A model generated the notes under the pieces. The model saw only the letters and a program-made list of their open reading frames with translations, had not been told where the DNA came from and made no database searches. A program made the translations under genes and the position numbers. This document shows, in pieces, positions 33,870 through 41,108 of a stretch of DNA of 41,108 bases (its first letter is position 1; every line of letters starts with the position of its first letter). Source of the stretch: Mycobacteriaceae bacterium (GTDB lineage Bacteria > Pseudomonadota > Gammaproteobacteria > Burkholderiales > Burkholderiaceae_D); contig CAJCHO010000121.1 of NCBI GenBank assembly GCA_903970145.1, positions 1 through 41,108 on the forward strand, in the 5' to 3' direction.

Positions 33870-35842
33870 GACGCTGGTTCGATGCATTGCGACCCGGGCG
33901 CGCATGCGTACTTGGCGCCTGCCTGTTGGCCTTGACTAGCGGGGTCGGTGCGCAGATCGCGGAACCGTGGATTGGCGGTGAGCCGGCGGCTGGCGTGGCC
34001 AGCGCGCAGCTCGGTATCCTCACGGCTGGCGAGCCGACGACGAGCTCGATATGGACCTTCCAGATCGCCGAAATCATGGGGGACGATGAAGCCCCGGCGA
34101 CCCTCGTGGCACAAAACGAAGTACCTGGCACTAGCACCAGCACCTCGCCGGCAAAGGTGCCAACGCCGCTGCAAATTCCGCAGCACGAGCCGCTGACCTA
34201 TCCGGTTGCACCGGCCGATCCGGCGCAGATCGAGCCACCCACGCCCCTGATGCCCCGAGAATCCGTGGCGGTGCCGGACCGCTGGCGCATCATGGAGACG
34301 CTGGGCCTAAAGGATGATCCACTGGACCCCTATCACCAGAACACCCTGAAGGGCGACAAACCCCTCGAAGCACTCTCAGACCTTGGGCCCGACTGGTTTC
34401 TAGCGCTGTCGGCGATTTCGGATTCGACCTACAGCATGAGTCGCATCCCGCTGCCGGTCAGCTCGGCCGGGGCCGGCGAGAATGGTACCTACAGCGTGTT
34501 CGGCAAGCCGAACCTGGTGGGTTTTGACCAGAACTTCATCTTTTCCGCTTCGATCATCGAGGGCGATACAAGCTTTCGGCCACCTGACTACCAGATCCAG
34601 ATCACCCCGGCTTTCAATTTCAACTACCTGCGCGCCCAGGAACGCGGCATCGTGAACGTCAATCCCGAAAATGGGCTCACGCGAACCGACGGCTTTGCGA
34701 CCTTGCAGGAAGCCTTCATCGATAAACATCTGCGCGACGTCTCCGACAACTACGACTTCGACAGCATCCGCTTTGGCATTCAGCCCTTCAATGCCGACTT
34801 TCGCGGTTTTCTATTCGAGGACAGCGCTTTTGGTGTGCGCCTGTTCGGCACCCGCGATAGCAATCTTTGGCAGTACAACATCGCCTGGCTTCGGCGCATC
34901 GAGAAGGACACCAATAGCGGCCTGAACGATCTGGGAGCCGGGCTGCGCCGCGACGACAGCTTTATTGCCAATGTATATCGTCAGGATTTTCCAGTACCGG
35001 GCCATACCACCGAGTTCGTGATCCTTCATAACGTCAACGGCGAGGATGACGCGCCGTTTTACGACTCCAACGGGTTCCTGCAACGACCGGCGCCGGTCGG
35101 CGACGGCTTACCCCACCATTACTCGGTCACTTACGTGGGGCTCAACGGCGATGGCCACTTTGGCCGCTGGAATCTGACTTCGTCGATCTACGGCGCCTTT
35201 GGCGAGGATTCGCACAACCCAATCGCCGAGCAGCCCGAAACCATTCGTGCAGGCTTCGCTGCGCTTGAACTGTCGCGCGATTTCGACTGGGTTCGCGTGC
35301 GCGCAAGCGGGGTCTATGCGACTGGCGATAACAATCCCTATGGCGGTATCGCCAGCGGATTTGATGCCGTACGCGAAAACCCGGACATTGCCGGTTCGGA
35401 TACGAGCTTCTGGATCCGCCAGGCGATCCCGCTCATCGGCGGTGGCGGCGTGGTGCTGTCGGGCTCCAACGCCTTGTTGCCTTCCCTGCGAACCTCGGAA
35501 GACCAGGGACAATCCAATTTCGTCAATCCGGGGCTAAGTCTGGTCGGGATCGGTGCGGATTTCGACGTGCTGCCCGAGCTGCGCGTGCTGACCAATGTCT
35601 CCAAACTGGAATTTGCCTCGACTGCCGTGCTCGAGGTACTGCGCAACCAGGGTAGTATCAGTCGCGACATCGGCACCGATATATCGGCTGCATTGCAGTG
35701 GCGGCCGCTGCTCTCGCAAAACCTGGTCATCAGCGCCTCGCTGGCGGTGCTCGCTGCCGGGCGCGGTTTTAAGCAGCTCTACGACGCCGACCATATCGGA
35801 CTGCCGTATTCCTTCCTGCTCGGTGTAACGGCGCGCTATTGA
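33854..35842 (+). CDS. Outer-membrane beta-barrel candidate
   Basis: A 662-residue exported protein. A signal peptide ends near residue 34 (SGVGAQ), then comes a Pro/Thr-rich segment to about 130, then long alternating strands with aromatic girdle residues and acidic turns (YQIQITPAFNFNYL, NLWQYNIAWLRRI, GRWNLTSSIYGAFGE, FDWVRVRASGVYATGD), ending in LPYSFLLGVTARY with a terminal aromatic residue as in many outer-membrane proteins. The mature part has no cysteine and no haem motif. It lies between the GlcG lipoprotein and the LVIVD cytochrome, and ATG 35844 of the latter starts one base after its stop. MtrB-like sheath or porin function is plausible but it is not recognisably MtrB (no N-terminal CxxC). 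Confidence 0.75.
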   Translation: MQRALGRWFDALRPGRACVLGACLLALTSGVGAQIAEPWIGGEPAAGVASAQLGILTAGEPTTSSIWTFQIAEIMGDDEAPATLVAQNEVPGTSTSTSPAKVPTPLQIPQHEPLTYPVAPADPAQIEPPTPLMPRESVAVPDRWRIMETLGLKDDPLDPYHQNTLKGDKPLEALSDLGPDWFLALSAISDSTYSMSRIPLPVSSAGAGENGTYSVFGKPNLVGFDQNFIFSASIIEGDTSFRPPDYQIQITPAFNFNYLRAQERGIVNVNPENGLTRTDGFATLQEAFIDKHLRDVSDNYDFDSIRFGIQPFNADFRGFLFEDSAFGVRLFGTRDSNLWQYNIAWLRRIEKDTNSGLNDLGAGLRRDDSFIANVYRQDFPVPGHTTEFVILHNVNGEDDAPFYDSNGFLQRPAPVGDGLPHHYSVTYVGLNGDGHFGRWNLTSSIYGAFGEDSHNPIAEQPETIRAGFAALELSRDFDWVRVRASGVYATGDNNPYGGIASGFDAVRENPDIAGSDTSFWIRQAIPLIGGGGVVLSGSNALLPSLRTSEDQGQSNFVNPGLSLVGIGADFDVLPELRVLTNVSKLEFASTAVLEVLRNQGSISRDIGTDISAALQWRPLLSQNLVISASLAVLAAGRGFKQLYDADHIGLPYSFLLGVTARY

Positions 35843-35843
35843 C

Positions 35844-38800
35844 ATGAACGAAGCTCTCAGCCAATCGATCATGTCCGCGCTTTTTCGCCTCGCGAAACTG
35901 TGCGCTCTGGTTTGTCTGTCGACCCTCTTGTTGACGGTGTCTGAAGCCAGTCAGACCGACGAGAAGCCGGTGTTTCGCAGTGACAGGATGGCGCCCGCAG
36001 CACCGCAGCGCCAGAGCCTCGAAGCCGCAGAAGCCAAGACGGCGGGCTGTCGCGATTGCCATACCAGGACAGACCACGAGACCATGCACGTCAATCCCGG
36101 CGTGGTGCTCGGCTGTACCGACTGTCATGGTGGCGACGCCAGCGTGCACTTGCCAGAGGGTGTCGGTTCAGATGCGCGCAACAGCGGCCCCTACGTAAAA
36201 ACGCGCGATCTCGCGCACGTGCTGCCGCTATTTCCCGAGGCCTGGAATTTTCCGTCGTCAGCCAAGCCGCGCCAGAGCTATACGCTGCTCAACCGCGAGC
36301 GGGCGGAGTTCGTGCGCTTTGTCAATCCCGGCGACTACCGGGTGGCACGCGAGGCCTGTGGCGCCTGCCACCTGGCAATCATTCAGGCCAGCGAGCGCAG
36401 TCTGATGGCAACCAGCGCCATGCTCTGGGGAGGCGCGTCCTACAACAACGGCATCCTGCCCTACAAGCGCTATGTGCTCGGTGAGGCCTATGCTCCCGCG
36501 CAACCGTACGGCAGCGTCGGTGCGCTCCTGAAAAATCCGGTACCGCCGGACGAACACATGACGGCCATGGGGATCCTGCCCAGCCTAGCGCCGCTGCCCG
36601 CCTGGGAGACAATCCCGGCGATGGACATTTTTCGGGTATTCGAGCGTGGCGGCCGCGTCATCGGCACCCAGTTCCCCGATGTCGGGCAGCACGACGAGTC
36701 AGGCGAGTTGCAGCTGCTCGATGAGCCAGGGCGACCGGACATTCATCAGTCCAATCGGGCCGCCGGAACGGGCAGTCGCATCGCGGTGCCGGTAATCAAT
36801 ATCACCAAGACGCGCCTGAACGATCCCCATCTGTGGTTTCTCGGCACCAACGACAATCCGGGCGACTATCGCTCGTCCGGTTGCACTGCCTGCCATACCG
36901 TCTACGCGAACGATCGCGATCCGAGCCATTCGGGCGCCTACGCGCGCTTTGGCAATGAGGGCAAGTCCCAGTCGCTCGATCCGAGCATCGATCACGGCGA
37001 ATCGGGCCATCCCATCAGGCACGAATTTACGCGTTCTATCCCGTCATCCCAATGTATGGTCTGTCACATGCACCAGCCCAACATCTTCGTGAACTCGTTC
37101 TACGGATTCACGATGTGGGACTACGAATCGGACGCCCCGTCGATGTGGCCGAGCCAGCAGAAGTATCCCAGTGCAGCCGAAGAGCACACCATCCTGGATC
37201 GCAATCCCGAGGAGGCGGCGATCCGCGGCAAGTGGGGAGATCCGCAATTCTCCAAGGATGTCAGTCTGCTCAACCCGAGTCTGAAAGACACCCAGTTTGC
37301 CGACTACCACGGGCACGGCTGGAACTTCCGGGCGGTCTACAAGCGCGACCGCCAGGGGACCCTGCTCGACAAGGATGGCCGCGCAGTCAGCGACACGGAT
37401 CCCGACAAATTCTCCAAGGCAGTCCATCTGACATCGATCCACCTCGATGTCGGCTTTGCCTGTGTCGATTGCCATTTCGACCAGGATGCGCATGGCAACG
37501 GCCACATCTATGGCGAAGTCGCCGCCGCCATCGAGATCGATTGTCGCGACTGTCACGGCACGGCGCGCGCCTATCCGACGCTGTTTACCTCGGGGCCCGC
37601 TGCACGTCCGGGCGGCATGGACATGCGCCTGTTGCGTACCCAGGACGGGCGTCGCCGCTTCGAGTGGCGCGACGGCAAGCTCTACCAGCGCTCGGCACTC
37701 GATCCCAACAAGGAGTGGGAGGTCACGCTGGTCAAGGACACCGTAACACCCGGCAATCCGCGCTACAACCCCAAGGCAGCGCGCGCCAAACTGATGTATG
37801 CCGGCCAGGCCGGTCGCGACGGCGCCTGGGGACTCAAGGGTCAGGATCTGGCCCACGACGACAGCAAGATGACCTGCTTTGCCTGCCATCTATCGTGGAC
37901 TACAACCTGCGCGGGTTGCCATTTGCCGATCCAGGCCAACAAGAAGACCGAGCGCCACCATTACGAGGGTGGCGAGAGCCGCAACTTTGCCACCTACAAT
38001 CCGCAGGTAGCGCGCGACGACGCCTTCCAGCTCGGGGTCGAAGGCAGCGTCAAGGATGGCCGCATCGCGCCGGTGCGCTCGAGTTCGGCGCTGGTGCTCT
38101 CGTCGACCAATATCAATCGCGAGCACATCTATATCCAGCAACCGCCGATCGCGGCCAGTGGCTACTCATCCCAGGCCTTCGCGCCCCACTATCCGCACAC
38201 CGAGCGCAAGACCGAAACCAAGACCTGCAGCGACTGTCACCTTTCGAGGCAGAACGACAACAACGCGATCATGGCCCAGCTACTTCTGCAGGGAACCAAT
38301 TTCCTCAACTTCGTCGGTTATAACGCCTGGCTCGGCGAAGCACAGAACATCGAGGCGGTCCAGGTCACCGAGTGGGACGAGCCACAGGCGGTGATCGGCA
38401 GCTACCTGCATCGCTACGCCTATCCCGACTGGTACGCCGCGCACCAGGCCCGTGGGCGCGAATTGCCGGAGGCCCACGACCACGATACTCCGGACGCGGC
38501 GCGCTGCCTGCAGTTGCGCGGCGAATATCTCTACGTCGCCCAGGGCAGTGGCGGCATGCGCGTCTATGACGTCGCTTCGATCGCCAACAAGGGCGTGTCA
38601 CAACGCATCATCACCGCACCATTCTCGCCGCTCGGACACGACACCCACATCGCGTCCAGTGACGCCACCTGCGTCGCGCTGCCTACCAACCAGTCGATTG
38701 CACCCCTGCGCAATCAGGGCGAGCTGATGTCCAAGGTCAACCAGGAACGCGCCTTTGCCGCGATCTATCACTACGCCTTTATCAGCGATGCGCGCGAAGG

Positions 38801-39659
38801 TCTGATCGTAACCAATGTCGATACGCTCGCCGATGGCGAGCCACGCAACAATTTTCTGACGCGCGCCCTGACCTGGAACGAAAACGGCGTGCTTGACGGC
38901 GCGCGTCATCTCGTCGTTGGCGGCGACTATCTCTATGTCAGCGCCGATCGCGGCCTGGTGATTCTGGACATCCATGACCCGCTCAAACCCAGGGTCGTGA
39001 CGGTCGTGCCGCTTGCGGGCGTGCGCGCGAGCGCTCTGCAGTTTCGTTATCTGTTTGTTACCGACGCCGCGGGACTGGAAGTGATCGATGTCACCCGACC
39101 GGACAAGGCGCATCTGGTAGCAGGCGCGCGCGTCCCGCTGGCCGACGCGCAGCGTGTCTATGTCGCGCGCAGCTACGCCTATGTCGCTGCCGGTGCGCAA
39201 GGTCTGGCGATCATCGACGTCGAGCGCCCCGAACATCCGCGGCTTTACCAGCGCTTTGATGACGACGGACGCATCAACGATGCTCGCGACGTAATCGTGG
39301 GCTCGACCAATGCTTCGCTGTTTGCCTATGTCGCCGACGGCGCCAACGGGCTCAAGGTATTGCAACTGACCTCGCCCGAAATTCAGCCAAAGTTCTACGG
39401 ATTCTCACCCGAACCCAAGCCGCAAGTGATAGCGTGGCGCAAGACCCGTTCGCCGGCGCTCGCACTGTCCAAGGGGCTCGATCGCGATCGCGCTGTCGAT
39501 GAGACCGGGGGACAGATCGCGGTGTTCGGGCGCATTGGCGCGCGCCCGTTCACCAGCCAGGAGATGCAGCGCATGTACCAGAATCCGGACGGCTCGGTCT
39601 GGACGACGAGTGATCGACCCGAAAACCCGGGCGTCGAATCGGGAGGAGCGTCAAAGTGA
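35844..39659 (+). CDS. Decahaem cytochrome c with LVIVD-type repeats
   Basis: A 1271-residue exported protein. The signal peptide spans about 11-36 (ATG at 35871 is an alternative start). Ten CxxCH motifs lie at 69, 91, 172, 347, 404, 540, 567, 678, 689 and 795, widely spaced with globular stretches between (for example 176-347), unlike dense nanowire-type cytochromes. From about 885 to 1185 there are five LVIVD-type beta-propeller repeats (GEYLYVAQGSGGMRVYDV; GDYLYVSADRGLVILDI; RYLFVTDAAGLEVIDV; SYAYVAAGAQGLAIIDV; FAYVADGANGLKVLQL). The propeller may bind a partner, surface or substrate. Follows the barrel candidate by one base and overlaps the next gene at GTGA. The large interhaem regions leave room for an enzymatic site; the substrate is unknown. 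Confidence 0.88.
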   Translation: MNEALSQSIMSALFRLAKLCALVCLSTLLLTVSEASQTDEKPVFRSDRMAPAAPQRQSLEAAEAKTAGCRDCHTRTDHETMHVNPGVVLGCTDCHGGDASVHLPEGVGSDARNSGPYVKTRDLAHVLPLFPEAWNFPSSAKPRQSYTLLNRERAEFVRFVNPGDYRVAREACGACHLAIIQASERSLMATSAMLWGGASYNNGILPYKRYVLGEAYAPAQPYGSVGALLKNPVPPDEHMTAMGILPSLAPLPAWETIPAMDIFRVFERGGRVIGTQFPDVGQHDESGELQLLDEPGRPDIHQSNRAAGTGSRIAVPVINITKTRLNDPHLWFLGTNDNPGDYRSSGCTACHTVYANDRDPSHSGAYARFGNEGKSQSLDPSIDHGESGHPIRHEFTRSIPSSQCMVCHMHQPNIFVNSFYGFTMWDYESDAPSMWPSQQKYPSAAEEHTILDRNPEEAAIRGKWGDPQFSKDVSLLNPSLKDTQFADYHGHGWNFRAVYKRDRQGTLLDKDGRAVSDTDPDKFSKAVHLTSIHLDVGFACVDCHFDQDAHGNGHIYGEVAAAIEIDCRDCHGTARAYPTLFTSGPAARPGGMDMRLLRTQDGRRRFEWRDGKLYQRSALDPNKEWEVTLVKDTVTPGNPRYNPKAARAKLMYAGQAGRDGAWGLKGQDLAHDDSKMTCFACHLSWTTTCAGCHLPIQANKKTERHHYEGGESRNFATYNPQVARDDAFQLGVEGSVKDGRIAPVRSSSALVLSSTNINREHIYIQQPPIAASGYSSQAFAPHYPHTERKTETKTCSDCHLSRQNDNNAIMAQLLLQGTNFLNFVGYNAWLGEAQNIEAVQVTEWDEPQAVIGSYLHRYAYPDWYAAHQARGRELPEAHDHDTPDAARCLQLRGEYLYVAQGSGGMRVYDVASIANKGVSQRIITAPFSPLGHDTHIASSDATCVALPTNQSIAPLRNQGELMSKVNQERAFAAIYHYAFISDAREGLIVTNVDTLADGEPRNNFLTRALTWNENGVLDGARHLVVGGDYLYVSADRGLVILDIHDPLKPRVVTVVPLAGVRASALQFRYLFVTDAAGLEVIDVTRPDKAHLVAGARVPLADAQRVYVARSYAYVAAGAQGLAIIDVERPEHPRLYQRFDDDGRINDARDVIVGSTNASLFAYVADGANGLKVLQLTSPEIQPKFYGFSPEPKPQVIAWRKTRSPALALSKGLDRDRAVDETGGQIAVFGRIGARPFTSQEMQRMYQNPDGSVWTTSDRPENPGVESGGASK

Positions 39660-40999
39660 ACAAGTGCTTCACCATGGCGGCGCTTCTGACGGTTTTTGCC
39701 GTGAGTGCGGCCCCACTACCGGCCACCGCCAGCCCCGCGCCACTGTTGCCCTATCAGTCACCCGACAAAACCATCGGTACGGTCAATTGCGCCAACAGCA
39801 TGTGCCATGGCGCTATCACGAACTGGAAGGATTCACGCGTGCTGCAAAACGAGTACGTGACCTGGTCGCGGCTGGACAAGCACACCCGTGCCACCGCCGT
39901 GCTAAATAACGAGCGCTCGGCGCGGATTGCACACAACCTCGGCCTGAAGGAGCCGGCTAGCCAGGCAGCGATCTGTCTGGACTGTCACGCGCACAATGTG
40001 CCCGAGCAGCTGCGTGGCGAGCGCTTTGTGATGAGCGATGGCATCGCCTGTGAGGCCTGCCATGGCCCGGCCGAGCGTTGGGTGCGGACCCATGTCGTGG
40101 CGGGCGCCAACCATGCCGACAACATCGCACACGGCCTGTATCCGGTCGATCAACCGATCGCCCGGGCGCGCCTGTGCCTGTCATGCCATTTCGGCAATGC
40201 CGATAAGCTGGTCACGCATCGCCTGATGGGCGCCGGCCATCCGCGCCTGAGCTTCGAGCTGGAAACCTTCTCGATGGTCGAGCCGGCCCACTTCAGGCAG
40301 AAGGAGCCTGACCACGGTGAGGCATTGCGCTGGGACGGAGTCAAGATCTGGGCGGTTGGCCAGGCACTCGCCGTGTCCCAGAGCATGTCGATTCTGCTCG
40401 ATCCCAAACGTGGCCACGACGGCATCTTCCCGGAACTGGTGCTCTTTGATTGTCATGCATGCCACCATCCGATGTCCGAGACGCGCTGGAAGCCACATAG
40501 CGAATTTGGCCCCGGACAGGCACCTGGCGTGGTTCGACTCAATGATGCGAACCTGCTGATGTTGCTCGTGCTTGCCCGACAGATCAACCACGATCTTGGC
40601 GAGCGCGTGCGCATTGCAGCCGCCCGCCTGCAGGCAGCGAGCGCAGGCAGCGGAGATCTCGCAAGCGAAGCGCGCCAGATGAGAGATCTCGCCGAGACGC
40701 TCGCCCGAGGAATCGATGAGCTGCAATTCACGCCGGCAATGATGCGGGGTCTCGCGCTCGGGCTCGTCGACGAGGGTCTTTCGGGGGACTATAGTGATTA
40801 TTCCGGCGCCGAACAGGCCTTCATGTCGATCAGCAGCGTGGTCGACTTCCTGAATCGGCAAAAGAGCCTTGCAGCGGGCGCGGAGGTCGGCGCGGATCTG
40901 AATCGACTGGCTCTGCTGTTGCGCGACGACGAGCATTTCAAGCCGGCCGAGTTTCAGGCGCAGTTGCGCACTTTGCGCGTAGCGCTCGCGCGCGGCTAA
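39656..40999 (+). CDS. Multihaem cytochrome c (c554-like) with a CX4CH motif
   Basis: A 447-residue exported cytochrome with a signal peptide ending near residue 26 (PATASP). Canonical haem motifs are CLDCH (107), CEACH (132), CLSCH (174) and CHACH (266). At residues 45-51 the sequence is CANSMCH, a CX4CH motif that probably binds a fifth haem, as CX4CH does in Desulfovibrio cytochrome c3. The following NWKDSRVLQNEYVTWSRLDKH and ERFVMSDGIACEACHG resemble cytochrome c554-like proteins. The C-terminal 160 residues are helical and haem-free. The GTG start has GGGAGGAG at 39641-39648 upstream and overlaps the previous stop. Likely a periplasmic shuttle or enzyme subunit. Confidence 0.87.
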   Translation: MNKCFTMAALLTVFAVSAAPLPATASPAPLLPYQSPDKTIGTVNCANSMCHGAITNWKDSRVLQNEYVTWSRLDKHTRATAVLNNERSARIAHNLGLKEPASQAAICLDCHAHNVPEQLRGERFVMSDGIACEACHGPAERWVRTHVVAGANHADNIAHGLYPVDQPIARARLCLSCHFGNADKLVTHRLMGAGHPRLSFELETFSMVEPAHFRQKEPDHGEALRWDGVKIWAVGQALAVSQSMSILLDPKRGHDGIFPELVLFDCHACHHPMSETRWKPHSEFGPGQAPGVVRLNDANLLMLLVLARQINHDLGERVRIAAARLQAASAGSGDLASEARQMRDLAETLARGIDELQFTPAMMRGLALGLVDEGLSGDYSDYSGAEQAFMSISSVVDFLNRQKSLAAGAEVGADLNRLALLLRDDEHFKPAEFQAQLRTLRVALARG

Positions 41000-41024
41000 G
41001 GCTGGCGGGGACAGGGAGAAAGGT

Positions 41025-41108
41025 ATGAGTGAGCAGTTCAAGGTCGTGATCGTTGGCGCGGGGCCAAGTGGACTGTCCGCGGCAGGCCGGGCCGCGCAAC
41101 TGGGAGTC
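41025..41108 (+). CDS. FAD/NAD(P)-binding oxidoreductase, 3' end outside the window
   Basis: Only the first 28 residues are present. VVIVGAGPSGLSAAGRAAQLG is a Rossmann dinucleotide-binding motif (GAGPSG at 11-16) typical of FAD-dependent pyridine-nucleotide oxidoreductases. GGGAGAAAGG precedes the ATG at good spacing, 25 bases after the cytochrome stop, so it probably belongs to the same operon and could be the cytoplasmic electron entry or exit point. The full domain set cannot be seen. Confidence 0.8.
   Translation, partial: MSEQFKVVIVGAGPSGLSAAGRAAQLGV

Noticed and set aside
33854..35842. Calling the barrel candidate MtrB/PioB
   Set aside because: There is no N-terminal CxxC and I cannot recognise MtrB-specific sequence; only a general barrel call is justified.
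1..41108. tRNA, rRNA, CRISPR array, prophage or insertion sequence
   Set aside because: No regularly spaced repeat array, transposase, integrase or tRNA-like cloverleaf stood out, and the window is nearly filled with supported genes.

Overview
This is a GC-rich bacterial chromosomal window, almost fully coding, with no rRNA, tRNA, CRISPR array or insertion sequence that I can see. Gene order points to a betaproteobacterium (Rhodocyclales/Burkholderiales-like). The evidence is ygfZ-DUF4936-NRDE divergent from mltG-tmk-holB-pilZ-(GNAT)-tatD-ankyrin, a System I cytochrome c maturation operon, and a solitary AtuA-type gene. No species is claimed.

Region 1 (1-11578) holds lipid and acyl-CoA catabolism and accessory enzymes. 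It starts with an acyl-CoA dehydrogenase cut by the window edge, then an SDR oxidoreductase and an unknown exported protein. An HAD phosphatase follows on the minus strand. A long plus-strand series comes next: PaaI-type thioesterase, CurA-like reductase, GST-like protein, ElaA acetyltransferase, SDR, epoxide-hydrolase-like protein, histidine phosphatase, HSL-type esterase, YbgC-like thioesterase and a GNAT. Many neighbours overlap by 4-14 bases, so much of it is probably translationally coupled.

Region 2 (11619-20203) is housekeeping: a DUF418 membrane protein, the minus-strand operon ygfZ-DUF4936-NRDE, and the plus-strand run mltG, tmk, holB, PilZ, GNAT, TatD and a secreted ankyrin protein.

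Region 3 (20257-29081, minus strand) is a complete System I cytochrome c maturation operon transcribed ccmI-A-B-C-D-E-F-G-H, followed by an AtuA-like gene.

Region 4 (29343-41108, plus strand) diverges from ccmI and is the most unusual part. It encodes, in order: a membrane protein with two His-x13-His helices (candidate di-heme cytochrome b); an FHA domain fused through one membrane helix to ten CxxCH motifs; a lipoprotein with two GlcG/HbpS-like halves; a cysteine-free outer-membrane barrel candidate; a 1271-residue protein with ten CxxCH motifs and C-terminal LVIVD-type repeats; a cytochrome with four CxxCH and one CX4CH motif; and the start of an FAD/NAD(P)-binding protein. Together they carry 24 canonical and one non-canonical haem c motifs. 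I infer an envelope-spanning electron-transfer system whose cytosolic FHA domain could give a regulatory or scaffolding link. The adjacent ccm operon would mature its cytochromes. Substrate and direction of electron flow cannot be read from the sequence.
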